64,000 nucleotides of DNA from Truepera radiovictrix DSM 17093 (lineage in GTDB: Bacteria > Deinococcota > Deinococci > Deinococcales > Trueperaceae), in NCBI RefSeq assembly GCF_000092425.1, contig NC_014221.1:21001-85000 (forward strand), given 5' to 3'. Position 1 is the stretch's first letter. Each line of letters begins with the position of its first letter. Under the pieces are notes generated by a model. It was not told where the DNA came from, made no database searches, and saw only the letters and a program-made list of their open reading frames with translations. A program made the translations under genes and the position numbers. This document shows positions 24,637 to 35,368 of this stretch, piece by piece.

Positions 24637-24744
24637 CTATGTCTTAGCGGCCATCAAGCACCCGCATACGTCGATACCATCATCGAGCAGGAAATAGAAA
24701 ATCACGTAATGGTTGGAAACAAAACTGCGAAGGCGTCGTACGTC
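24637..24744 (-). pseudogene. Remnant of a ParE/RelE-type toxin gene
   Basis: The minus strand carries 35 codons reading DVRRLRSFVSNHYVIFYF then LLDDGIDVCGCLMAAKT and a stop, preceded directly by an in-frame TGA. This is the C-terminal beta-sheet of the ParE/RelE toxin fold (VRxxxxxNHYVIFYxxxDDGIDVxxVLxAxxD). The N-terminal half and antitoxin are absent, probably removed by the transposase insertion that starts less than 100 bases away. Not expected to be expressed. Confidence 0.6.
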
Positions 24745-24839
24745 TCACGCGGCCTTACAGCCCCATAAACGCATAAGCCAGCTTGCCTTCCCATTACACG
24801 CGTGCGTACGGCAAAGCCTTTAACCCTTCATACTGAGCC

Positions 24840-26465
24840 ATGTTGAAACCACAGCCGGTACCGCCTGTCCCCGAAATGACCGCCCGAGCTGCCCACGCCG
24901 CCTTTCCCAAGGGTCATTGTTACCTCACCCTCCGCGATGAGCTGGGAACGATCTTCACGGATGACATGTTTGCCGACCTCTTTCCCACCGTTGGACGGCC
25001 AGCGGAAGCGCCGTGGCGGCTAGCTTTGGTGACCATCGTACAGTTCGCCGAAGGCTTGTCCGACCGAGATGTGGCCGATGCGGTGCGAGACCGCATCACC
25101 CTAAAGTATCTGTTGGGACTCGAGTACGACGACTCCGGTTTCGACTACTCTATCTTGTCGCGCTTTCGTGACCGACTGGTCGAGGGCAATTCGGTAGCCA
25201 TCCTTCTTGACGCCCTAGTCGAAGCCAGCCGCAAGGCGGGGCTCATCAAACACCGCGGCAAAGTGAGAACCGATGCGACCCATATTCTTGCGAAGATTCG
25301 TGAACTCAGTCGCCTCGAGCTGGTCGGCGAAACGCTTCGGCACGCCTTGAACGAGATCGCCAAGGCCGCGCCGGAGTGGTTGAGGGCACTGGCACCAGAT
25401 GACTGGTACAAAAGGTATGCAAAACGCTTTGAAGAGGAGTCTTACCGGAGCCGATATAAGCAAGGACCAGGCTACAGTGCCCAGGTCGGTAGAGACGGCT
25501 TTCTCTTGATGACCGCGGTCTATAGTGCCGATGCTCCTACTGGGCTAGGGAACCTGAAGGCGGTTGAACTGTTACGTCGCTGCTGGCTCGAGCAGTTCAT
25601 GGTCGAGGGTGATGAGGTCAAGATGCGTAAGGGCGGAAACATGCCTCCAAGTGCTGCACGGCTCGAGTCTCCTTACGACGCCGAAGCGCATTACGGCGTT
25701 AACGGTGGGCTGTCCTGGGTGGGGTACAAGGTGCATTACACCGAATCGTGTGATGAAGACGCACCCCATCTTGTCGTTCACGTCGATACGACTGAAGCAG
25801 CAATGGCTGACCTCGTGCGCGTCACACCTATCCACGAGCAGCTCAAGCAAAGGCAACTACTTCCTGCTGAGCATTTTGTGGACAATCAGTATGTAACCTC
25901 GAAACTTCTGGTTGACAGCAAGAAACACTACAGCGTGGAACTGGTGGGTCCTATCAAACCCCACTACGAAGCTAAGGGCTTTGGCATCGGGGAGTTCAAA
26001 ATCGACTGGGAGCACAAAGTCGTTACCTGCCCTGGGGGCGAGCAGAGTACGCGGTGGCGACCCGAGGTACCCAAATCGGGTCGAGCGCAAATTACGGTGC
26101 GTTTTGCCCCTTCCGACTGTCGGGCGTGCTCCCTGAACGACCGCTGTGCCAAGAACACGACGCGTGTGGGCCGTACTCTGGCGCTCCTACCCCGTGAGCA
26201 GTACGAGGCGCGTGAAGCGGTTAAACAAAAACAGCACACTCAAGAATGGCTCGCGCGTTACCAGATCCGTACAGGCAGTGAAGGAACGTTCTCACAGGCG
26301 GTTAGTGCGGGCCTTCGCCAGAGTCGGTATTATGGCTTGAACAAAAACCACCTTCAGAACGTTGCCATAGCCGCTGGGATGAACTTCCAACGCCTCTCGG
26401 ACTGGTTCGAGGAGATACCCCGAGCTCAGACGCGAACATCGAGGTTTGCAGCGCTAAGAGCATAG
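24840..26465 (+). mobile_element. IS1182-type transposase gene (insertion sequence)
   Basis: An intact 541-residue DDE transposase. It starts MLKPQPVPPVPEMTARAAHAAFPKG, has QFAEGLSDRDVADAVRDRI and YSILSRFRDRL, then RTDATHILA, a central DDE region and a Cys-rich CRACSLNDRCAKN. It ends GTFSQAVSAGLRQSRYYGLNKNHLQNVAIAAGMNFQRLSDW, all typical for IS1182. Codon and base use are visibly less GC-rich than in neighbours. Ends are not certain: imperfect inverted matches lie at about 24820-24838 and 26500-26517, and a 9-bp GTTGAAACC/GGTTTCAAC pair at 24842/26471. No target duplication was identified. Confidence 0.9.
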
Positions 26466-26571
26466 AACAGGTTTCAACCTAGTTCTCTAACCGTAGTGGT
26501 GCTGAGTGAGAGGGTACTGCTGCAAAGCCTTAGTGTCATTAGGGCTTAAACGAGGGCTTAAGTAAAGGTTC

Positions 26572-26605
26572 GCACGGCTGCTTAGGCAGCCGTGCAGCTT
26601 TTTTG
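26572..26605 (+). terminator. Strong intrinsic terminator after the IS
   Basis: GCACGGCTGC (26572-26581), loop TTAG, GCAGCCGTGC (26586-26595), then AGCTTTTTTG. It closes the island transcript and protects the convergent minD-minE operon. Confidence 0.85.
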
Positions 26606-26626
26606 CAGAAGGGAGGAGGTGGTTAC

Positions 26627-26701
26627 TTGTCCAAATTTGAAATCTTGTTCGAGTTCGCCAACAGCATCCCCGCTAGGGGCGCGGAGCGCAAAGAGGGTTA
26701 G
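26627..26701 (+). CDS. Possible 24-residue small protein with strong ribosome site
   Basis: TTG at 26627 lies 7 bases after GGGAGGAGG (26611-26619) and opens a 24-codon ORF (SKFEILFEFANSIPARGAER...) that ends 14 bases before the minE stop on the other strand. It has no known domain. It could be a real small protein or the remnant of a gene lost at the island edge. Confidence 0.25.
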   Translation: MSKFEILFEFANSIPARGAERKEG

Positions 26702-26714
26702 GGCTACGCGCCCT

Positions 26715-26954
26715 CTACGCGGAGGGTTTGGCCGGGAGGTTGGCGACCAAGACCATCCGGTCGCCCTGCTGCTCCAAAGACACGTCGTAGTTGGTCTCGT
26801 CGGCGGGGAAGTACTTGCTGATCACCTCTAGGAGCTCGTTTTTGAGCGCGTCCATCTTCCCCGGTGAGAGCCGCGCGCGGTCGTAGGACAAGACGAGTTT
26901 GAGGCGCTCTTTGACCGTGTCCTTGCTTCTGTTGCGGCCGAAAAGTCCGAACAT
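26715..26954 (-). CDS. minE: Cell division topological specificity factor MinE
   Basis: MinE drives release of MinD from the membrane and so helps place the division site at midcell. The 79-residue protein has the membrane-targeting MFGLFGRNRSKDTVKERLKLVLSYDRARL start, the MinD-binding helix/strand and EVISKYFPADETNYDVSLEQQ. It overlaps the minD stop by one base (TGATG), so the pair is translationally coupled. Its 3' side faces the foreign island. Confidence 0.95.
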   Translation of the reverse strand: MFGLFGRNRSKDTVKERLKLVLSYDRARLSPGKMDALKNELLEVISKYFPADETNYDVSLEQQGDRMVLVANLPAKPSA

Positions 26955-27760
26955 CAGCCCATTCCAAATAGACGGCGCAAGTAGCCCAGAAAGTTGCCGC
27001 GGCTCTCGAGCGCGCGGTGGGGGATCTCTTCGCCCTGGATGCGTTTGGCGATGCTCCTAAAGGCGTCACCCGCCCCCGTCTTGCCGTTTTCCAGACTGAT
27101 GGGGCTACCGACGTTCGTCGAGACGATGATCTTCTCGTCCTCGGGGACGATGCCGATGAGCTTGATGCCCAAGATCTCGAGGATGTCGTCGACCTCCAAC
27201 ATGTCGCCGCGCTTGACCATCTCGGGGCGGAGCCGGTTGATGATGCACTTGACCTCGGTGATCTCGCGCGCTTCTAACAGCCCGATGATGCGGTCGGCGT
27301 CCCGGACGCTGCTGACCTCCGGGTTGACGACCACCAGCGCCCCCTGCGCGGCGCTCGCGGCGGTCTGAAAACCCGACTCGATGCCCGCTGGTGAGTCGAT
27401 GAGGATGCGGTCAAAACCCTCTTCGCCCAGGAGCAGCTCGACGGTCTCTTTCATCCGCGCTTCGGACAGGGCGCTCTTGTCGCGCGTCTGCGAAGCGGCC
27501 AGGAGGTAGAGGTTGTCGACCCGTTTGTCGCGAATAAGCGCCTGCTTGAGCTTGCAGCGCCCCTCGAAGACGTCGATGAGGTCGTAGACCACGCGGCCCT
27601 CGAGGCCCATGACGACGTCTAGGTTGCGCAGCCCGACGTCGGTGTCGATGACCGCGACCTTCTCCCCGAGGAGCGCGAGCGCCGCTCCAACGTTCGCGGT
27701 GGTGGTGGTTTTGCCGACCCCCCCCTTGCCCGAGGTGACAACGATGGCTTTAGCGTTCAA
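26954..27760 (-). CDS. minD: Septum site-determining ATPase MinD
   Basis: MinD is a membrane-bound ATPase that recruits MinC to block division away from midcell. Residues 9-18 give the deviant Walker A GKGGVGKTTT, then IDTDVGLRNLDVVMGLEGRVVYDL, and ILIDSPAGIESGF for Walker B. The C-terminal amphipathic helix is NFLGYLRRLFGMG. 268 residues. No minC is seen upstream in the 250-base gap before the helicase gene, so it must be elsewhere. Confidence 0.96.
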   Translation of the reverse strand: MNAKAIVVTSGKGGVGKTTTTANVGAALALLGEKVAVIDTDVGLRNLDVVMGLEGRVVYDLIDVFEGRCKLKQALIRDKRVDNLYLLAASQTRDKSALSEARMKETVELLLGEEGFDRILIDSPAGIESGFQTAASAAQGALVVVNPEVSSVRDADRIIGLLEAREITEVKCIINRLRPEMVKRGDMLEVDDILEILGIKLIGIVPEDEKIIVSTNVGSPISLENGKTGAGDAFRSIAKRIQGEEIPHRALESRGNFLGYLRRLFGMG

Positions 27761-27966
27761 TGCGTTCTCCTTCTGGTCTGCTGTGGTCTCTGCCCCGCGT
27801 GCACGTGGTCCAACCGTTGCGGTCCCGGGGGGCCCGCCCGCGGTGATGCGAAGCGTAGGGGGTGCGCTAGGAGGAAAGTAGGGAAGACGGCCCTAGCGGC
27901 CCAGCGAGCGGGTGTCGCGTCCCGCCTGCGGTTGGGTCGTAGCGCCCCCGGTCACACGTCCCGAGA

Positions 27967-27972
27967 ATTGTA
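27967..27972 (-). promoter_or_regulatory. Candidate extended -10 promoter of minD-minE
   Basis: The minus strand reads TGT TACAAT, an extended -10 with no clear -35. It would give a leader of about 200 bases before minD. The leader holds no other recognisable signal. Confidence 0.35.
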
Positions 27973-28010
27973 ACAGAAGCCAGCGCGGGGTTGGCGGGGT
28001 TTGGCCGGGG

Positions 28011-31331
<3,321 letters not shown>

Positions 31332-31379
31332 AGTCAGGCCATCATAACGCGCAGCGGTGACCGCCGCCGATGCCGAGGT

Positions 31380-32330
31380 TTAGGGCGGCCCCTCAGCGAG
31401 AGCCCCGTACGCCGCCGTCTTGACGTAGTGCGCCCACAGCCCCGCGTACCACCCGTAGCGCTCGGCAATCTCGCGGGCGCTGCCCGCGCTGATAGGCAGC
31501 CCCTTGGTGTAGACCTTCGAGATGGCCGCCAGCAGCCCCGTGTCGGTCCAGGGGACGCGCTCGTAACGCCCCAGACCGCGCAGGGCGATGAAGTCGACCG
31601 ACCACGCGCCCAGGCCCTTGATGCGCCCGAGCCAGCGCGCCACCTCGTCAAAGGGGGCGGCGCGCAAAAACGCCTCGTCGGCGAGCGCGAAAGCGCGTAC
31701 GAGGTGGAGCATCCGTTCGGTTTTGCGGGTGTTGTTGGTCGCCGCCAGGATGCGCGCGTGGGGGTCGTCGAGCAGCTGCTGCGCTTCGGGAAAGGCGACG
31801 TAGCGGCGGCCGCCGTGCTCGAGGCGCGGCCCGAAGCTCTCGGCAAGGCGCGCCATCGTCTTGTGGGCGAAGCCGTTCGGCGTCCGCTGCTGCACGAGCG
31901 CCCAACAGGCCGCCTCAAAGGGCGTCAGGACCTTTACCGGATGGTAGCCGTAGAGCCGCGCGACGACCTCCGCGAAGAGGGGGTCGCAGCGGGCGTAGAG
32001 GGGCGTGAGGTCGTCGTCCAGGCTGAGGTAGAAGCGCACCCGGTCGGTGGCCGCGCGCGTCAGCGCGTCGTCCAGCATCTTGGCGTAGAGGGTGAGCTCG
32101 AGCCGCTCGGGCTGCGCCGTCGGCCACACCTCGAAGAGCACCGCCTGGCCGCGCACGCTCACCACGCGCCGCAGCCCCTGGACGCGCTCGTCCCCGACCG
32201 TTTTGCACGCGATCTGCTCGGCTGCCGGGACGCGCTCGTAGGGGCGCCCGTAGAAGGCGCGGATGTAGTCCAGGCTCCTCTGCAGCGAAAAGGGCGGGGT
32301 GGCCGTCACGGTCAGCGTCGTCTGCTCCAC
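31380..32330 (-). CDS. AlkA-like DNA-3-methyladenine glycosylase (HhH-GPD)
   Basis: A 316-residue base-excision glycosylase that removes alkylated bases. An AlkA-type N-domain precedes the HhH-GPD core: HPVKVLTPFEAACWALVQQRTP, then the hairpin and GPD loop IKGLGAWSVDFIALRGLGRYERVPWTDTG. Within this the last Asp is in the position of the catalytic Asp. Its length matches AlkA-related enzymes. The start follows no strong ribosome site. It is 48 bases from pcrA, which it may precede in a repair transcript. Confidence 0.85.
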   Translation of the reverse strand: MEQTTLTVTATPPFSLQRSLDYIRAFYGRPYERVPAAEQIACKTVGDERVQGLRRVVSVRGQAVLFEVWPTAQPERLELTLYAKMLDDALTRAATDRVRFYLSLDDDLTPLYARCDPLFAEVVARLYGYHPVKVLTPFEAACWALVQQRTPNGFAHKTMARLAESFGPRLEHGGRRYVAFPEAQQLLDDPHARILAATNNTRKTERMLHLVRAFALADEAFLRAAPFDEVARWLGRIKGLGAWSVDFIALRGLGRYERVPWTDTGLLAAISKVYTKGLPISAGSAREIAERYGWYAGLWAHYVKTAAYGALAEGPP

Positions 32331-32379
32331 ACCCCATCAAACCACCGCGCCGCGTACGAAACTGCGCGCCAGGAGCTGT

Positions 32380-32385
32380 TAGCAT
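32380..32385 (+). promoter_or_regulatory. Leaderless -10 box (TAGCAT)
   Basis: TAGCAT, then 5 bases, then the ATG at 32391. There is no ribosome site between them. Confidence 0.45.
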
Positions 32386-32390
32386 GCCCT

Positions 32391-32957
32391 ATGGCGAGCG
32401 GCCGCACCCACGAGGCGATCAACTTGGGCGTCTTCGCCGCGCTCGCCGGGGGCTACGCCTACGCGCGGGCGCGGTCGCTCGCGGATCCCACGAACCTCCT
32501 GTTTGCCCCCGAGACGCTCTGGGCGTTTGTCCTGAGCTACCTCATCGGCACCTTTTTTATCACCCCCGACCTCGACCTCGCCGAGAACCGGATGCGCGCG
32601 CGCAACAACTGGGGGCTGCTGGGCCTGTTGTGGGTGCCTTACGGGGCGCTCTTTAGCCACCGCGGGCTGTCGCACACCTGGTTTGTGGGCCCCCTTACGA
32701 GGCTTCTATACCTGGTGCTGCTGGCGCTGGCTCTGGGGTGGGCGGCCTCGGAGATCGCGCCCCACTTTGGCTACCGCGTCGGTTTCGAGGCCGAGGTAGG
32801 GGAGAGCTGGCCGCAGCTCCTCGTGGGGTCGCTCGCGGGCTACTACTTGTCGCAGTGGCTGCACCTGATCGCCGACGGTATCCAACCCGACCACGCCTGG
32901 AGGCGCAAGGGGGCGCGCACAAGGGGGCGCAAACGGCGGCGGCGCTCACCCTCTTAA
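32391..32957 (+). CDS. DUF2227-type membrane metal-binding protein
   Basis: A 188-residue membrane protein of the DUF2227 kind (related to YdjM-like hydrolases). It has an N-terminal SGRTHEAINLGV His, GTFFITPDLDLAENRMRARNNWGLLGLLWVPYGALFSHRGLSHTWFVGPLTR with conserved Asp and His ligands, and YYLSQWLHLIADGIQ. About three to four membrane helices. Function is unknown. The ATG at 32391 gives MASGRTHE, the usual start. The C-terminus is a basic Arg/Lys tail. Confidence 0.8.
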   Translation: MASGRTHEAINLGVFAALAGGYAYARARSLADPTNLLFAPETLWAFVLSYLIGTFFITPDLDLAENRMRARNNWGLLGLLWVPYGALFSHRGLSHTWFVGPLTRLLYLVLLALALGWAASEIAPHFGYRVGFEAEVGESWPQLLVGSLAGYYLSQWLHLIADGIQPDHAWRRKGARTRGRKRRRRSPS

Positions 32958-33052
32958 GCTTTTGCTATGCTTGGCGTAACCGCGCTCGACAAGCCCCACC
33001 CGCGCCGCAGCGAGGGCGCTCACAAGGTGGCTCGAGCAGAGGGAGAGTAGCG

Positions 33053-34123
33053 ATGCACCTAAAGAGAGCCGTGGCCCTTGGCCTGTTTGCCGTCTGCGCG
33101 TCCGCCGCCGCCCAGGAGGGTTGGACCTGCCCCGAGGGTTTCGCGGGGCAGCGCCTAAACGTCTACAACTGGACGACCTATATCGCCGAGGACACCATCG
33201 CTAACTTCGAGGCGCTCTGCGACGTCAGCGTGACCTACGACACCTACCCGACTGAGGACGACATGTTGGCGCGCATCCGCCAGGGCAACCCCGGTTACGA
33301 CATTGTGGTGCCGAGCGGGACCATCATGGTGCTGATGATCAACGAGGGGCTACTAGAACCCCTCAACCTCGAGAACATCCCCAACGTCGCCAACCTAGAC
33401 GACACCTTTCTCGACCTCCCCTTCGACCCCGGCAACCAGTACTCGCTGCCGTACCAGTGGGGCACGGTGGGGATCGGCTACAACCGCACGCGCGTGGGCG
33501 GCGAGATCACCTCGTGGCGGGAGATGTTCGCCTACGAGGGGCCGGTGTCGTGGCTCGAGGACGTGCGCGGCATTATGGGGGTCGCGCTCCTCCTGGCCGG
33601 CTTTGACCCGAACAGCACCGACCCCGATGAGATCGCCGCCGCCAGGGATTTCTTGATCGACAACGGGTCGAACGTGGTCTACATCAACCAAGACGACGGC
33701 CAAGAGGTCCTGTTGCGCGGCGAGGCGGACATCGTGATGGAGTACTCCGGCGACATCTTCCAGATCATCGAGGAGTGCGACTGCGACGACTTCGCCTACG
33801 TCATCCCCGAGGAGGGGACGTACTTCTGGGTCGACAACGTCGCCATCCCGGTAGGTGCCCAGAACAGGGCGCTCGCAGAGGTCTTTATCGACTACCTGCT
33901 CGATCCGCAGGTGGGCGCCGACATCTCCAACTTCACCGCCTACGGCTCCCCCAACCGCGCGGCGATCGAGGCGGGGCTCATCGACGAAGCGCTCCTTAAC
34001 AACCCCGGTATCTACCCCTCCGAAGAGGTCGAGGAGCGGCTCTTTACCATCATCAACGACCCCGAAGCCGAAGGGCTCTACAACGACGCCTGGGACGAGG
34101 TCAAGATCTTTGTCGGGGGCTAG
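33053..34123 (+). CDS. potD: Spermidine/putrescine-binding periplasmic protein
   Basis: A 356-residue solute-binding protein for a polyamine ABC importer. The signal peptide is MHLKRAVALGLFAVCASAAAQ. The PotD fold follows: LNVYNWTTYIAEDTIANFE, MLARIRQGNPGYDIVVPSG, NQYSLPYQWGTVGIGYN, and YFWVDNVAIPVGAQN near the C-terminus. The ATG at 33053 has AGGGAGAG before it. A much longer upstream frame is a GC artefact. potA follows 46 bases later, but the potB and potC permeases are not in this window. Confidence 0.93.
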   Translation: MHLKRAVALGLFAVCASAAAQEGWTCPEGFAGQRLNVYNWTTYIAEDTIANFEALCDVSVTYDTYPTEDDMLARIRQGNPGYDIVVPSGTIMVLMINEGLLEPLNLENIPNVANLDDTFLDLPFDPGNQYSLPYQWGTVGIGYNRTRVGGEITSWREMFAYEGPVSWLEDVRGIMGVALLLAGFDPNSTDPDEIAAARDFLIDNGSNVVYINQDDGQEVLLRGEADIVMEYSGDIFQIIEECDCDDFAYVIPEEGTYFWVDNVAIPVGAQNRALAEVFIDYLLDPQVGADISNFTAYGSPNRAAIEAGLIDEALLNNPGIYPSEEVEERLFTIINDPEAEGLYNDAWDEVKIFVGG

Positions 34124-34169
34124 GCGGTTGAGCGCAGCGTTTCGTGATCCAGGCGTGATATGAGGGTCT

Positions 34170-35282
34170 ATGCAGCCAGCCGTCGAGCTTAGAGAGGTCA
34201 CCAAAGCCTACGCCGACCCGCGCGGCGCGGGGACGGTGCGGGCGATGGACGCGGTGTCGCTCCGCATCGACGAGGGGGGCTTTTTCGCCCTCCTAGGTCC
34301 CTCGGGGTGCGGCAAGACGACGACGCTGCGTTCGATCGCCGGCTTTGAACAGCCCGACAGCGGCGCGGTGCTGATTCGGGGGCGCCCCGTGCAGGGCATC
34401 CCCCCCTTCCACCGCCCCGTCAACACGGTGTTTCAGGACTACGCGCTCTTCCCGCACATGAGCGTCCTGCAAAACGTCATGTTCGGCCTCAAGATGGCCA
34501 AGGTGCCCGCGCGGGAGGCGCGGCGGCGTGCGGAGGAGGCCTTGGAGCTCGTGCACCTGCCCCACGTCGGGGCGCGCCGGCCCTCGCAGCTCTCCGGCGG
34601 GCAGCGGCAGCGGGTCGCTCTGGCGCGCGCGCTCGTCAACCGCCCGGCGGTCTTGCTCCTCGACGAACCCTTGGGCGCTCTGGACCTCAAGCTGCGCAAA
34701 GCGATGCAGTTCGAGCTCAAAAGGATGCAGCAGCAAGTCGGCATCACCTTCGTCTTCGTCACCCACGACCAGGAGGAGGCGATGGCGATGGCTGATCACA
34801 TCGCCGTGATGGACCGCGGCCGCGTCTTGCAGGTCGGGACGCCCGCCGAGATCTACGAACACCCCGTTAACCGCTTCGTCGCCGACTTTATCGGCGAGAC
34901 CAACTTTTTGGAGGGGACGCTCGAGGCTTCCGGGCCGGTCGGGCACTTTCGCCTAGCGGACGGTCGCACTCTCCCGGTCGTGCTCGGCGCCGCCGCCCCG
35001 ACCTCCGGCCCCGCGACCCTCGCGGTGCGCCCCGAGCGCATCCGCTTGACGCGCGCCACCCACGGAACCGGCGCGGGCGGCGTGCGCCTCGCCGCAAGGG
35101 TCACCGAGGTGCACTACCTCGGCACCGACACCCGCTACCACCTCGTCAGCGGCAGCGCGACCCTGAGCGTGCGGCAGCCCAACACTGGCGGTCAGCTGGG
35201 CGCCGAGGGGCGCTTTGCCCCCGGCGACGAGGTCGTCGCGTGGTGGCAGCCGGACGGGGCGGCGGTGCTGCGGCCCGAGTGA
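34170..35282 (+). CDS. potA: Spermidine/putrescine ABC transporter ATPase
   Basis: A 370-residue ABC ATPase. Walker [18 protein letters not shown]-loop [11 protein letters not shown], signature [15 protein letters not shown], Walker [12 protein letters not shown] and switch [11 protein letters not shown] are all intact. The C-terminal 130 residues form a TOBE/MOP-type domain (NFLEGTLEA...RPERIRL...[10 protein letters not shown]). It sits after potD. It converges on the TRAP operon with a hairpin between, so the operon ends here. Confidence 0.94.
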   Translation: MQPAVELREVTKAYADPRGAGTVRAMDAVSLRIDEGGFFALLGPSGCGKTTTLRSIAGFEQPDSGAVLIRGRPVQGIPPFHRPVNTVFQDYALFPHMSVLQNVMFGLKMAKVPAREARRRAEEALELVHLPHVGARRPSQLSGGQRQRVALARALVNRPAVLLLDEPLGALDLKLRKAMQFELKRMQQQVGITFVFVTHDQEEAMAMADHIAVMDRGRVLQVGTPAEIYEHPVNRFVADFIGETNFLEGTLEASGPVGHFRLADGRTLPVVLGAAAPTSGPATLAVRPERIRLTRATHGTGAGGVRLAARVTEVHYLGTDTRYHLVSGSATLSVRQPNTGGQLGAEGRFAPGDEVVAWWQPDGAAVLRPE

Positions 35283-35323
35283 CGGCGAGTTGCCCGAGAC
35301 CCTCAGGTGCGCATGCCTATCTC

Positions 35324-35368
35324 ACCGCAACACCCGTGAGTGCAGCGTTTCACACCGGGTGCTGCGGT
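35324..35368. terminator. Hairpin between convergent potA and TRAP genes
   Basis: ACCGCAACACCCG (35324-35336) pairs with CGGGTGCTGCGGT (35356-35368) with one mismatch in 13. The right arm overlaps the last codons of the TRAP permease gene. It may act in both directions, though no T tract is present. Confidence 0.4.
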
